DNA of 64,000 nt from Arcobacter iocasae (GTDB lineage: Bacteria > Campylobacterota > Campylobacteria > Campylobacterales > Arcobacteraceae). Positions 43,079 through 52,433 of the stretch are shown here, piece by piece; position 1 is the stretch's first letter, and every line of letters begins with the position of its first letter. The DNA is taken from contig NZ_CP090177.1 in assembly GCF_042214795.1 (NCBI RefSeq), forward strand, positions 2,356,001-2,420,000. Direction: 5' to 3'. The notes under the pieces are model-generated. The model was not told the origin of the DNA, searched no databases, and saw nothing but the letters and a program-made list of their open reading frames with translations. Position numbers and translations under genes: made by a program.

Positions 43079-44809
43079 ATGTTTTTACCTACTACAAAAG
43101 AAGAGATGGAAAAACTTGGTTGGGAACAACTTGATGTTATTTTAATCTCAGGCGATGCATATGTTGATTCACCATTTATTGGTGTTGCAGTCGTTGGAAG
43201 AATACTTGAAGACTTAGGTTTTAAAGTAGGAATCATAGGACAACCAAATTTAGAAAATGGTGATATTACAAGACTTGGTGAACCAAAGCTTTATTGGGGT
43301 GTTAGTGGTGGAAGTATTGATTCTATGGTTTCAAACTATACTGCAACTAAAAAGTTTAGAAATAGTGATGATTATACTCCTGGTGGGAAAAATAATAAAA
43401 GACCAGATAGAGCCACTTTGGTTTATACAAATCTAATCAGACGACACTATAAAAATACAGTTCCAATAGTACTTGGTGGCATTGAAGCTAGTCTTCGAAG
43501 AGTTACACATTATGATTATTGGACAAACAAATTAAAAAAGCCAATTTTATTTGATGCAAAAGCTGATTATATGATTTATGGTATGGGTGAAATAGCAATA
43601 AGAGAGTTTACTCAAGCCTTAGCTAATAATGAAGATCCACGAAGAGTTAGAGGAGTTTGTTATATTTCAAAAGAGCCAAGAGAAGAGTATATTCAACTAC
43701 CTAGTCATGATGATTGTTTAAAAGACAAAAATAAATATATTGATTTATTTGACCATTTTTATCAAAATAATGACCCTATAAATGCAAATGGACTATGTCA
43801 AAAAGTTGATACAAGGTTTTTAATTCAAAATCCACCATGTGATTATCTGGATGAGAAAGAGATGGATTATATCGCTGATTTTAAATACACAAGAGATTTA
43901 CATCCCTATCATCAGCCAGAAGGAAAAGTAAAATGTTTAGAAACAGTAAAATTTTCTATTCAAACACATCATGGATGTTGGGGAGAGTGTAACTTTTGTG
44001 CTATTGGAGTTCATCAAGGCCGAACAATAAGAACACGAAGTGAAGCAAATATTTTAAAAGAAGCAAAAGAGTTTACTACATACAAAGACTTCAAAGGTGT
44101 TATCTCTGATGTTGGAGGCCCAACGGCTAATATGTATGGTTATGAGTGTGGTAAGAAGCTTAAAAAAGGTACTTGTGATGATATAAGATGTGTAGATTTT
44201 GATAGACTTTGTAAAGTTATGAAAGTAGACCATTCACGGCACCTAAAACTTTTACAAAATATTAGAAAAGTACCAGGGATAAAAAAAGCTTTTGTAGCCT
44301 CAGGTCTTAGATATGATTTTATTAGTGCTGATAAAAAACATGGATATGAGTATTTAAAAGAGTTAGTAAATCATCATATATCAGGACAAATGAAAGTTGC
44401 ACCTGAACATACTTCTGATAGAGTATTAAAACTTATGGGAAAACCAGGCAAACAGCCATTGATTGAGTTTAAAAAGATGTATGATAGACTAAATAAAGAA
44501 GCTGGAAAACAACAGTTTTTAACATATTATTTAATTGCAGCACATCCTGGCTGTGAAGAAAAAGATATGCATGAATTAAAACATTTTACAAAACATGAAT
44601 TAAAAATGAATCCAGAACAAGCACAAGTTTTTACTCCTACTCCGGGAACTTATTCAAGTGTGATGTATTATACAGAATTAGATCCAGTAACTAGAGAGAA
44701 AATTTTTGTGGAAAAAGATACAAAAAGAAAAGAGAAACAAAAAGATATAGTAATAGATAAAAGTTATTACCAAAGAAGAAAATCTGGTGGGGCTAGTTTT
44801 CAAAGTTAA
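43079..44809 (+). CDS. YgiQ-family radical SAM protein
   Basis: 576 residues. The radical SAM cluster motif is CWGECNFC (Cx3Cx2C), in HHGCWGECNFCAIGVHQGR. The N-terminal ~300 residues are the UPF0313/YgiQ extension (FLPTTKEEMEKLGWEQLDVI, LVLGGIEASLRR type segments). Family members probably modify a nucleic acid or small molecule with S-adenosylmethionine, but the reaction is not established. It ends at a strong bidirectional terminator shared with adk. Confidence 0.9.
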   Translation: MFLPTTKEEMEKLGWEQLDVILISGDAYVDSPFIGVAVVGRILEDLGFKVGIIGQPNLENGDITRLGEPKLYWGVSGGSIDSMVSNYTATKKFRNSDDYTPGGKNNKRPDRATLVYTNLIRRHYKNTVPIVLGGIEASLRRVTHYDYWTNKLKKPILFDAKADYMIYGMGEIAIREFTQALANNEDPRRVRGVCYISKEPREEYIQLPSHDDCLKDKNKYIDLFDHFYQNNDPINANGLCQKVDTRFLIQNPPCDYLDEKEMDYIADFKYTRDLHPYHQPEGKVKCLETVKFSIQTHHGCWGECNFCAIGVHQGRTIRTRSEANILKEAKEFTTYKDFKGVISDVGGPTANMYGYECGKKLKKGTCDDIRCVDFDRLCKVMKVDHSRHLKLLQNIRKVPGIKKAFVASGLRYDFISADKKHGYEYLKELVNHHISGQMKVAPEHTSDRVLKLMGKPGKQPLIEFKKMYDRLNKEAGKQQFLTYYLIAAHPGCEEKDMHELKHFTKHELKMNPEQAQVFTPTPGTYSSVMYYTELDPVTREKIFVEKDTKRKEKQKDIVIDKSYYQRRKSGGASFQS

Positions 44810-44847
44810 AAAAAAGGGCAAAACATATAAGTTTTGCCCTTTTTTTA
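44808..44847. terminator. Strong bidirectional terminator
   Basis: An A-run, GGGCAAAAC, a six-base loop, GTTTTGCCC and a T-run make a textbook terminator in both directions between the converging YgiQ and adenylate kinase genes. Confidence 0.9.
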
Positions 44848-44866
44848 TTTTTATAAAAGTGAATTT

Positions 44867-45505
44867 CTAAAGTGCAGCAATCATATCTTTAGTTACATCA
44901 GATACATCTTTTGTACCATCAAGTTCAACAAATACACCCATATCAGTATAAAAATCAATAAGTGGTGCTGTTTGTGCATGATAAGCTTCTAATCTACTTT
45001 TAACAGTTTCTACATTGTCATCTTTTCTAATGATAAGCTCTCCACCACAGTAGTCACATACAGTTTCTTCTTTTGAAGGATTAAATTCTACATGAAATGA
45101 AGCTCCACATTTAGAACAAACTCTTCTTCCAGTAATTCTTCCAACAATTAGTTCATCTGGAACATTTAATGAGATTACTTTATCAAGTAATATTTCCATA
45201 TCTGCCATTAGTTTATCTAAAGCTTCTGCTTGAGCTAGTGTTCTTGGAAAACCATCAAGGATAAAACCTTTTTTACAGTCATCTTCAGCCAATCTATCTT
45301 TTATAATACCAATAATTGTTGAATCTGGAACTAGCTTCCCTTCATCCATGAATTTTTTTGCTTCCATTCCCATATCTGTATTATCTGCAATAGCTGCTCT
45401 TAAAATATCTCCTGTAGAGATTTGAGGAATACCATACTTTTCAATTAAAAATTTTGCCTGTGTTCCTTTACCAGCTCCTGGTGCACCAAATAGCATTAAA
45501 TTCAT
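44867..45505 (-). CDS. adk: Adenylate kinase, long form with zinc lid
   Basis: 212 residues. It interconverts 2 ADP with ATP and AMP. GAPGAGKGTQAKFL is the P-loop, DGFPRTLAQAEAL the AMP-binding segment, and the lid contains CSKCGASFHV and VCDYCGG, a four-cysteine zinc knuckle typical of Gram-positive-like long Adk. A second, short adenylate kinase gene starts on the other strand 113 bases away. Which of the two is the main housekeeping enzyme cannot be told. Confidence 0.93.
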   Translation of the reverse strand: MNLMLFGAPGAGKGTQAKFLIEKYGIPQISTGDILRAAIADNTDMGMEAKKFMDEGKLVPDSTIIGIIKDRLAEDDCKKGFILDGFPRTLAQAEALDKLMADMEILLDKVISLNVPDELIVGRITGRRVCSKCGASFHVEFNPSKEETVCDYCGGELIIRKDDNVETVKSRLEAYHAQTAPLIDFYTDMGVFVELDGTKDVSDVTKDMIAAL

Positions 45506-45582
45506 AGTTTATCTTCCTTAGTTTTTAGGTATTGTATAGAAAAAGCTTTTAATAACAAATAAAAAATTTAATTCATTTTGGA

Positions 45583-45588
45583 TATAAT
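45583..45588 (+). promoter_or_regulatory. Extended -10 of the short adenylate kinase gene
   Basis: TATAAT in TTTTGGATATAATC, with a T-rich stretch and TGG before it, matches the campylobacterotal housekeeping pattern in which a T-rich tract and TGn replace the -35 box. The start codon is 31 bases further on. Confidence 0.5.
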
Positions 45589-45618
45589 CATGCCACTTAA
45601 ATCTAATTAAGGGCATAA

Positions 45619-46188
45619 ATGAAAAAACTATTTTTAATTATCGGAGCACCTGGAAGTGGCAAAACTACAGATGCTCAATTAATAGCTGCTAAACATGATA
45701 ATATCACTCATTATTCAACTGGAGATATGTTTAGAGCAGAAGTTGCAAGCGGAAGTGAAAGAGGAAAAATAATTGATACTTATATTAGTGTTGGAAATAT
45801 AGTACCAATTGATATAGCTATTGAGACAATTTTAGGGGCGATTAAAAAAGCTTCGACAGATGTTGTAATTATTGATGGTTATCCAAGAAGCTTTGAACAA
45901 ATGTCAGAACTTGACAAATATTTAGAAAATGAAGCTGAAGTTGAATTAATAAATGTTATGGAAGTAGTAGTATCTCAAGAGGTAGCTTGTGATAGAGTTC
46001 TTGGACGAGCAAGGGGATCTGATGACAATGTTGAAGTATTTAATAATAGAATGAAGATTTATACTGAACCCTTAGATGAAATTCAAGAGTTTTATAAAAG
46101 AAAAAGCCTTTTGAAAAGAATTGATGGTGAAAGAACTATTGACGAGATTGTTGATGAAATCGATAACTTTATTCAAGCAAAAATTTAA
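45619..46188 (+). CDS. Adenylate kinase, short epsilonproteobacterial form
   Basis: 189 residues. IIGAPGSGKTTDAQLIAAKH is the P-loop, HYSTGDMFRAEVASGSERG and DGYPRSFEQMSEL the AMP-binding parts. The lid is reduced to a few residues around GRARGSDDN, as in Campylobacter Adk. It overlaps the following gene (TAATG). Its place head to head with a zinc-lid Adk is unusual. Confidence 0.88.
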   Translation: MKKLFLIIGAPGSGKTTDAQLIAAKHDNITHYSTGDMFRAEVASGSERGKIIDTYISVGNIVPIDIAIETILGAIKKASTDVVIIDGYPRSFEQMSELDKYLENEAEVELINVMEVVVSQEVACDRVLGRARGSDDNVEVFNNRMKIYTEPLDEIQEFYKRKSLLKRIDGERTIDEIVDEIDNFIQAKI

Positions 46189-46943
46189 TGAAAAAAGAAT
46201 TTAACTTCTACAGTGTTATTATTGGAACTGAGTTATTAAATGGGCGTCGAAAGGATGCTCATTTTTCTTTTTTAAATGAACAACTTCTCAAACGAGGTTG
46301 GATACATAAAGCCTCTTTTGTAATTGAAGATGATATAAATCTGATGAAAGATATTTTCAAACTTATTAAGGCTGATAAAAACTCTGTTATGTTTTGTTTT
46401 GGTGGTATAGGAGCTACGCCTGATGATTATACAAGACAAATAGCTGCTGAAGTTTTCACAGATGGACAAATGGAATACCATGAAAAAGCAAAAAACTTAA
46501 TTATAAAACAATTTGGTGATGAAGCATATCCCCATAGAATTGAGATGTCAAATTTACCTATTAATGCAAAGTTACTAAAAAATGTAGTAAATAATGTAGC
46601 TGGTTTTTATTTGGAAAATAGATTTTTCTTTACTCCTGGATTTCCATCTATGAGTCAAAGTATGGTTATAGAAGCACTTGAAGCCCATTACAAAATAAAT
46701 AAAGTAACAAAGTTTAGGTTAACACTTAGTGCTTTTTGTGGAGAAAATAACTTAATTGATATTATGAAAAAAGTTTCAAGCGAAGTTGAGTTATCATCAT
46801 TGCCTAAAATTATTGGTGATAAAAGAGTAGTTGTTTTATCTTTAATGTCAAAAGATGAAAAATTAGTAAAAGAGAACTTTTCTATGTTTACTAAATACTT
46901 AAATGAAAAAGAGATACATTACGAACTAAAAGATTTTGATTAA
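46188..46943 (+). CDS. CinA/MoaB-like molybdopterin-binding domain protein
   Basis: 251 residues. YSVIIGTELLNGRRKDAHFSFL and MFCFGGIGATPDDYTRQIAAEVF are the competence/damage-inducible CinA N-domain (MoCF-biosynthesis fold); the bacterial CinA C-terminal amidase domain is absent. Relatives act on nucleotide-like pyrophosphates. It is translationally coupled to the short adenylate kinase gene, so a nucleotide-related housekeeping role is plausible. Confidence 0.8.
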   Translation: MKKEFNFYSVIIGTELLNGRRKDAHFSFLNEQLLKRGWIHKASFVIEDDINLMKDIFKLIKADKNSVMFCFGGIGATPDDYTRQIAAEVFTDGQMEYHEKAKNLIIKQFGDEAYPHRIEMSNLPINAKLLKNVVNNVAGFYLENRFFFTPGFPSMSQSMVIEALEAHYKINKVTKFRLTLSAFCGENNLIDIMKKVSSEVELSSLPKIIGDKRVVVLSLMSKDEKLVKENFSMFTKYLNEKEIHYELKDFD

Positions 46944-47590
46944 GGCTGATTATAAAATTTAAATTTGAAGCCTTTATCTTCTTTGTACTTAGCTAGGTTA
47001 AAATCTTCCCAAACTTTTTTACAAAGACTATATCCTTTATTATATCCAGGTTTTGCAAAGGCATGGGCTCTTCCCATATTTTGCCATACACCTTTCCCTG
47101 ATGCATACATAAATGCCAAGTTACATTGGGCTTGAATATATCCTTGTTTAGATGAAGCTTCATACCACTTAACAGCTTCTTTATAATCTTTATCTATAAC
47201 TATTCCTGTTGTTAAAAACATACCTACTTTATTTTGTGCTGGTGCATAACCTTTTCTAGCAAGTTCTAGAAAATAAGAAAAGGCTTTTTTAGGATCATAA
47301 AAATTTGTTTGGTTGCTTAGATAAAAAAGTCCTAGATTGTATGTTCCTTTAATACTTCCTAAGTAAGAAGCTGCTCCAAAATACTCTAAAGCTTTTTTGT
47401 AATCTTTAAAAACATATTTTCCTTCAAAATATATTTTCCCTAATTCAAAAAAAGCATCGGGGTCATCTTTTAAAGCTGATTCTTCATAGTTATTTATTAG
47501 TTCAAGACTCTTTAATTCTTCACTTGTTGAAAGATTATCTTGTGACATTAAATTCAATACACAAAAAAGTGATAATAGGTATTTTTTCAT
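46940..47590 (-). CDS. Exported Sel1-repeat protein
   Basis: 216 residues with a signal peptide (KKYLLSLFCVLNLMS). At least four Sel1-like repeats are visible, such as FFELGKIYFEGKYVFKDYKKALEYFGAA, TYNLGLFYLS, AQNKVGMFLTTGIVIDKDYKEAVKWYEAS and AQCNLAFMYASGKGV. Such solenoids are protein-binding scaffolds, common in the periplasm of this phylum. It overlaps the alr stop by 4 bases on the same strand and the CinA-like gene by 4 bases on the other. Confidence 0.85.
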   Translation of the reverse strand: MKKYLLSLFCVLNLMSQDNLSTSEELKSLELINNYEESALKDDPDAFFELGKIYFEGKYVFKDYKKALEYFGAASYLGSIKGTYNLGLFYLSNQTNFYDPKKAFSYFLELARKGYAPAQNKVGMFLTTGIVIDKDYKEAVKWYEASSKQGYIQAQCNLAFMYASGKGVWQNMGRAHAFAKPGYNKGYSLCKKVWEDFNLAKYKEDKGFKFKFYNQP

Positions 47591-48609
47591 ATTACTTCCC
47601 TTTTTAATTCTGTACTTAGTGTTGTTACTATTTCATAAGTAATTGTATTATGGATTTTTGCTAAATCTTTAGCATCATCAAACATACAAACTTCATCATC
47701 TTGCGAATCTAGTGATAAGTTATCCATTGATATTCTTCCAAGAACTTTAAATCCTTTTGGAGTTTTGTAAGATTGATTTTCATTTATTCTTAAAAATCCA
47801 TCTCCATATCCAATATCATATGTTGAGACTATTATGTCTTTATCTGTTTTGTATGTTCCTCCATATCCAACAGATTGATTTTTTTTCAATATTCTTGTTG
47901 CAATTTTTTGCGCCCAAAGTGATAAAACAGGTTTTAAATCTATTTTATCAAAGCCAGGTGGATTTCCAATATATCCATAACAAGCTATACCAACTCTTGC
48001 AAAATCATCACTAAAATTAGTTGTTCTAAATAGGGCAGCTGAATTACAAGAATGGAACAAAGGTAAGGGCAAAAAAAGTTGTTCACATATTCTTTTCACT
48101 TCTTCTTTTACAAGCCCGAAATTACGCTTTTGCCAAAAGAATTCACTATTTAGTTCATCTGCACCTCTGTGGTGTGTCATGATACCAGTTAAGTTTAAGT
48201 TTTGTCTACAAATCCCATCAATAGCCTCTTTAAGCTGGTTTTTAGATATGCCATTTCTATGCATTCCTGTATCAACTTTAAGGTGAACATTCGTATTTTT
48301 AGGAAGTTTGTTAATTTGTTCAATACTGTTAATTACTATGTGAAAAGAGTGTGAATAAGTGTGAAAAACATTCTCAGATAAAATTATAATATCTTCAAAA
48401 AATTCTTCAATTTTTAATGCTTCTTTAAGGTTTTTTACGACAGCTTTTTTTATTCCAAATTCTTTTGCAATTTTTGAGATTTCTATAATTCCATGTCCAT
48501 ATGCATTGTCTTTTAATACAACTGCAACTTTTTCTTTTGAGCCAGCTTGCTTAGAAATAATATCTAAGTTATGAAGATAATTTTTTTTGTTTATAATAAT
48601 TCTAGACAA
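47587..48609 (-). CDS. alr: Alanine racemase
   Basis: 340 residues. It makes D-alanine for peptidoglycan, feeding Ddl. The PLP lysine is K33 in VAVVLKDNAYGHG. VDTGMHRNGI, ARVGIACYGYIGNP and VGYGGTYK (catalytic tyrosine) are family marks. It lies between uvrC (18 bases upstream) and the Sel1 gene. Confidence 0.93.
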   Translation of the reverse strand: MSRIIINKKNYLHNLDIISKQAGSKEKVAVVLKDNAYGHGIIEISKIAKEFGIKKAVVKNLKEALKIEEFFEDIIILSENVFHTYSHSFHIVINSIEQINKLPKNTNVHLKVDTGMHRNGISKNQLKEAIDGICRQNLNLTGIMTHHRGADELNSEFFWQKRNFGLVKEEVKRICEQLFLPLPLFHSCNSAALFRTTNFSDDFARVGIACYGYIGNPPGFDKIDLKPVLSLWAQKIATRILKKNQSVGYGGTYKTDKDIIVSTYDIGYGDGFLRINENQSYKTPKGFKVLGRISMDNLSLDSQDDEVCMFDDAKDLAKIHNTITYEIVTTLSTELKREVI

Positions 48610-48627
48610 TAACTTAACCTTGTTATT

Positions 48628-50460
48628 TTAGTTTTGATTAAAATGATTTGATATTAGAATACTATCTTTTTCATTTAAAACCTCTTTTAGAGTTTCAACA
48701 GATGCCTCTTTTATATTCTCAAAAGTTCCAAAATAAAGAAGTAGTTTTTTCACCTTTGCTTCCCCAATACCTTTTATATTTAATAAAGATATTTGTTTGT
48801 CTTCTGCTCTTTTTTGTTTTTTATGAAAATTAATAACAAATCTATGGGCTTCATCCCTTTGTCTTTGTACAAAGTGTAATCTTCTATCTGAAGTCAATAA
48901 TTTAATAGAAACAAATTCATCACCTTGTTTATAATGCACAATATCTTTTGCCGCACCTTTTGCTCTATGTGCTTTAAAATCAATTTTCTCTTTTGCAACT
49001 GCAATAATATCTAGCTTTACTCCAACTGATTCAACTATGTCATATGCAAGTTTTAATAAAGTAGAACCACCATCAATAACCCATAAGTCTGGTGCAGGAT
49101 TTTTTTCAAAGTTTTCGACTCTTCGTATTAGCATCTCTCTCATTTGTGAGTATTCATCATGGGCTTCTAAGTTGTAGTGTCTAAAGTCACTTTTTACAAA
49201 TTTATCATTATCCCATACAACCATTGCACCAACAGTTGCTTGTCCCATCATATGTGAGTTATCAAAGCTTTCAACTCTATTTGGTATTTGAGAGAGATTA
49301 AATAACTCTTTAATCTCTTCATAAAGTGTATTTGCACCTTTTGTGCTATCTATTCTCAATAATTCGTCACAGTTGTTTAAAGCAACATCTACTATGTCTT
49401 TTTTCTTTCCAAGTTTTGGATTGATAATATTTATCTTTTTAACAAGTTTATTTTTTAAGAACTCTTTTATATCTTCAATATCTTCAAGTTCTTTAGCAAT
49501 AAGTATCTCTTTTGGAATGATAGGAATTTCATTTGAATAATAGTTGATTATAGCTCTTTTATATGCTTCTTCGTAATCAAACTCTTCAGTTTCTTCTACA
49601 TTTGACTTAAGATAATCATGTGAAGAAGAAGCCAATTTCCCATCTCTAATAAACATTCTTACAATCACAGCTTTTGAGTTGATATTTTTAATAGCAAAGA
49701 TATCTAGGTTTTCATTTGTAGCTAAATCCATACCCGTTTTTATCTCTGATTTTTCTATAGTTTTTATTCTATCTCTTATTTTCATAGCCTCTTCAAAACG
49801 AAAATCATCTGAATACTCTTGCATTTTTACTTTAAGTTTTGAGATTAGTTTTGATTTGTTGTAAATATACTCCATAGAATCATTTAAAATATTTGCATAA
49901 TCTTCTTTCGAAACTCTATTTTCACAGGGAGCTAAACATTTTTTGATTTGAAAAAATAAACAAGCCTCTTTTCCTTTTATACATGATTTTTTTTGTACAA
50001 GTGGAAAGGTTTCGTATATTGAATCTAATATATCTCTAGCCCCAGTTGAGTAGGGACCAAAGTATTTTATATTTGAGCCTTTTAAAACTTTTCTTGTAAT
50101 CTCTAATCTTGGAAAATCCTCATTTAAATCAACATAAATATAAGGGTAAGTTTTATCGTCACGAAGAAGAATATTATATTTTGGTTTTAATTGTTTTATT
50201 AGGGAATTTTCTAAAATTAGTGCATCATGTTCATTTGGTACTACAATCCATTCACATGATTTGACTTCACTTATCATTTTATAAATTCTAGGACCTAGTT
50301 TATCAGCAGGTCGAAGTTGGGGAGTAAATTTAAAGTATGATTTAACTCTATTTTTTAAAACTTTTGCTTTTCCTACATAAAGTAAATGTCCATCTTTATC
50401 AAAGTATTGATATACACCTGCATCATTTGGAAGCTGTTTAAGTTTGTTTTCTAAATCCAT
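48628..50460 (-). CDS. uvrC: UvrABC system protein C
   Basis: 610 residues, full length. UvrC makes both cuts around a DNA lesion. In order: GIY-YIG nuclease (DAGVYQYFDKDGHLLYVGKAK), a Cys-rich middle (CIKGKEACLFFQIKKCLAPC), the UvrB-binding UVR helix pair (about residue 210), the RNase-H-like second nuclease (ESFDNSHMMGQATVGAMVVW, then WVIDGG) and C-terminal helix-hairpin-helix (LLNIKGIGEAKVKKLL). It leads the uvrC-alr-Sel1 unit. Confidence 0.96.
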   Translation of the reverse strand: MDLENKLKQLPNDAGVYQYFDKDGHLLYVGKAKVLKNRVKSYFKFTPQLRPADKLGPRIYKMISEVKSCEWIVVPNEHDALILENSLIKQLKPKYNILLRDDKTYPYIYVDLNEDFPRLEITRKVLKGSNIKYFGPYSTGARDILDSIYETFPLVQKKSCIKGKEACLFFQIKKCLAPCENRVSKEDYANILNDSMEYIYNKSKLISKLKVKMQEYSDDFRFEEAMKIRDRIKTIEKSEIKTGMDLATNENLDIFAIKNINSKAVIVRMFIRDGKLASSSHDYLKSNVEETEEFDYEEAYKRAIINYYSNEIPIIPKEILIAKELEDIEDIKEFLKNKLVKKINIINPKLGKKKDIVDVALNNCDELLRIDSTKGANTLYEEIKELFNLSQIPNRVESFDNSHMMGQATVGAMVVWDNDKFVKSDFRHYNLEAHDEYSQMREMLIRRVENFEKNPAPDLWVIDGGSTLLKLAYDIVESVGVKLDIIAVAKEKIDFKAHRAKGAAKDIVHYKQGDEFVSIKLLTSDRRLHFVQRQRDEAHRFVINFHKKQKRAEDKQISLLNIKGIGEAKVKKLLLYFGTFENIKEASVETLKEVLNEKDSILISNHFNQN

Positions 50461-50581
50461 ATTGGAATATTAGCGAAAAAAGCCTTTTTAAATGTTGTAG
50501 TTTTCCTAAAATTTTAAGTAAAAATATAAAGTTAAATCTAAAGCTTATTTAGTAAGAATAATATCATGTAAGGAGTTTCTA

Positions 50582-50974
50582 ATGCCACATTTACAATTTG
50601 AGATAAATAAAAAAGTAAGCAATGATATTAAAAAAAGTTTTTGTGAAAAGATAAGAGAATCTTTTGCAAAAATCATGGATACCCAAACAGGACATATTGC
50701 TATTTCCATAAGAGAATATGAACCTTTTAACTTATCTATTGGAAGAGTTGATATTGGTGATGAAGTCTGTTTGATGAACTTAGATATAAGAGAAGGGCGA
50801 ACAATCGAAAAAAGAAGAGAGTTAGCTTTAGTATATATGAGTATAGTAAAAGATGAATTTAAAATACCAAATAACAACCAGTATATAACATTTACTCAAC
50901 ATGATGGAGAAGATTTTCACTTAATAGAAAAGTATTTATCCTCTTGGGCAAGTGGAGAAGACCCTCTGGCTTAA
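50582..50974 (+). CDS. Tautomerase-superfamily protein
   Basis: 130 residues. Proline directly after the start methionine (MPHLQFEI) is the catalytic base of the 4-oxalocrotonate tautomerase/MIF superfamily, and the length fits the two-module (MIF/CHMI-like) form. RELALVYMSIVKDEF and ITFTQHDGEDFHL are compatible. AAGGAG precedes the start. The substrate is unknown. Confidence 0.75.
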   Translation: MPHLQFEINKKVSNDIKKSFCEKIRESFAKIMDTQTGHIAISIREYEPFNLSIGRVDIGDEVCLMNLDIREGRTIEKRRELALVYMSIVKDEFKIPNNNQYITFTQHDGEDFHLIEKYLSSWASGEDPLA

Positions 50975-51024
50975 GTTATATTAATCATATATTTGATACA
51001 TTTCTTTTTTAATTAGGAGTAATA

Positions 51025-51303
51025 TTGAGTATTATAAAACAAACAATTTATCAATCAAGAAAAAATAAAGAGAAAGAATTAGAAATAAAGCTATACAATT
51101 TGAAAAATTTATTGGTAGATTTTGAAGCTTGTGATTATTTTGGCATATATAAATCAGATGATTGTGATGATGAGTTCTTAGTTTATGAAGAGTGGAAAAG
51201 TGAAGAAGATTATGTAGCTTCACAAGATAGTGAAGCCTATAAATCTTTTCAAAAAACATACGATGAATTGGTATTAAAAAAACACAATTTACCAGTTTTT
51301 TGA
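51025..51303 (+). CDS. Antibiotic-biosynthesis-monooxygenase (ABM) fold protein
   Basis: 92 residues, a single ferredoxin-like ABM domain: IIKQTIYQSRKNKEKELEIKLYNLKNL, then CDDEFLVYEEWKSEEDYVASQDSEAYKSF with the conserved E-x-W. Members are cofactor-free oxygenases of quinones or other small molecules, or stress proteins. The TTG start follows AGGAGT. Confidence 0.8.
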   Translation: MSIIKQTIYQSRKNKEKELEIKLYNLKNLLVDFEACDYFGIYKSDDCDDEFLVYEEWKSEEDYVASQDSEAYKSFQKTYDELVLKKHNLPVF

Positions 51304-51316
51304 TTTAGTAAAATAT

Positions 51317-51787
51317 TTATTTATAAATATTTAGAAGTACATCTTTGTGATGATTTAGCTCTTGCATTAATTCATCACCATTATTATTAATATCTGGATG
51401 ATACTTCTTAGCTAATTCTTTGTATTTTTTCTTTATCTCTTCTCTTGTTGGTTCACTTGTAAATCCAAAAAAATCTTTTGCCTTTTGAACTTCATTCATT
51501 GAAGGTTGTGCTTTAAAATTACCACTTTGAAAATCTTCATAATTGAATTTAAAGCCTTGATTCGCACCTTGGCTAAAATCCCTTCCATTAAAATGAAACT
51601 CAAAGCCTTGTGTTCTTGCTTGCTCTTTTATCTTTTTTATTTTTTTATAAATAAAGAAATAAATTAGTAATATAACTACAGCTATTGCAATTAAAAAAGT
51701 CCCAAAATTTGTAAATATAAGATAAAGTATAAAAAATAGTATCGAAAGTCTTATTAGTCTAGAAAAAAAATAGTCAATATTTCCCAT
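51317..51787 (-). CDS. Membrane-anchored J-domain protein
   Basis: 156 residues. The N-terminus holds about two hydrophobic segments (LIRLSILFFILYLIFTNFGTFLIAIAVVILLIYFFIY). A linker follows, and a C-terminal J-domain (about 100-156) with the HPD motif in KKYHPDINNNGD. J-domains stimulate DnaK ATPase; the anchor would recruit DnaK to the membrane. A second J-domain gene is transcribed away on the other strand. Confidence 0.88.
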   Translation of the reverse strand: MGNIDYFFSRLIRLSILFFILYLIFTNFGTFLIAIAVVILLIYFFIYKKIKKIKEQARTQGFEFHFNGRDFSQGANQGFKFNYEDFQSGNFKAQPSMNEVQKAKDFFGFTSEPTREEIKKKYKELAKKYHPDINNNGDELMQELNHHKDVLLNIYK

Positions 51788-52155
51788 AAAAAATTGTAAT
51801 CCTTATAAAATTTGTATTGAAGTATATCTACTTTTGTTTGTTTCTCTTATTAATGGAATTTAGAATTTTTATATACATTCAATTGGTTCCCCCAAATAGA
51901 AGCCTTGAAAATAGTCAATGTTTAGGTTTTTTCTTTTATATTAGAATTTAGATTTTTTATCATTTTAATTAATATAAATATAATCATTCCTCTTATATAT
52001 AAGAGGATAAATAAAGGAATTTGAAATATTATTTTTTATTATTATTTTTACACAATACTTGAATCCTTAATATGTAATTAAATTATATAATTGTAATATA
52101 AATTACATAAGTATTTAAAAAATTTTGGTATTATTATCATAATTAGGATAATATA
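51788..52155. promoter_or_regulatory. Intergenic region between two J-domain genes
   Basis: 368 bases without a coding frame. It holds the perfect palindrome CCTCTTATATATAAGAGG (51989-52006) and a looser inverted repeat TGTAATT/AATTACA (about 52071-52107). One or both may be regulator sites for the divergent J-domain genes. No known heat-shock element is recognised. Confidence 0.4.
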
Positions 52156-52422
52156 ATGGACTATGATGAGTTTCAAAAAGCTGTTGATACCTTAGGTATT
52201 ATAACAAAGCTTGATTATAAAGGTTTGAGAAAGAACTATTTGCGATTATCTAAGAAGTATCACCCTGATGCTGAAGATGGAAGTGAAGAAAAGTTTAAAG
52301 AGGTAAATGAAGCTTATAATCTTTTAAAAGCTTATATTGAAAATTATAGATTTTCTTTTGAAAAAGATGAATTTTTAAGTCAATATCCCTCGTTTACAAA
52401 TTATAAAAATTGGAATAGATAA
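52156..52422 (+). CDS. Small J-domain protein
   Basis: 88 residues, nearly all J-domain: LGIITKLDYKGLRKNYLRLSKKYHPDAEDGSEEKFKEVNEAYNLL, with HPD at about residues 37-39. There is no Gly/Phe or zinc-finger part. AGGA precedes the start. An ADP-ribosylglycohydrolase-like gene follows 11 bases later, so the two are likely one transcript. Confidence 0.88.
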   Translation: MDYDEFQKAVDTLGIITKLDYKGLRKNYLRLSKKYHPDAEDGSEEKFKEVNEAYNLLKAYIENYRFSFEKDEFLSQYPSFTNYKNWNR

Positions 52423-52433
52423 AGGAAACTATA

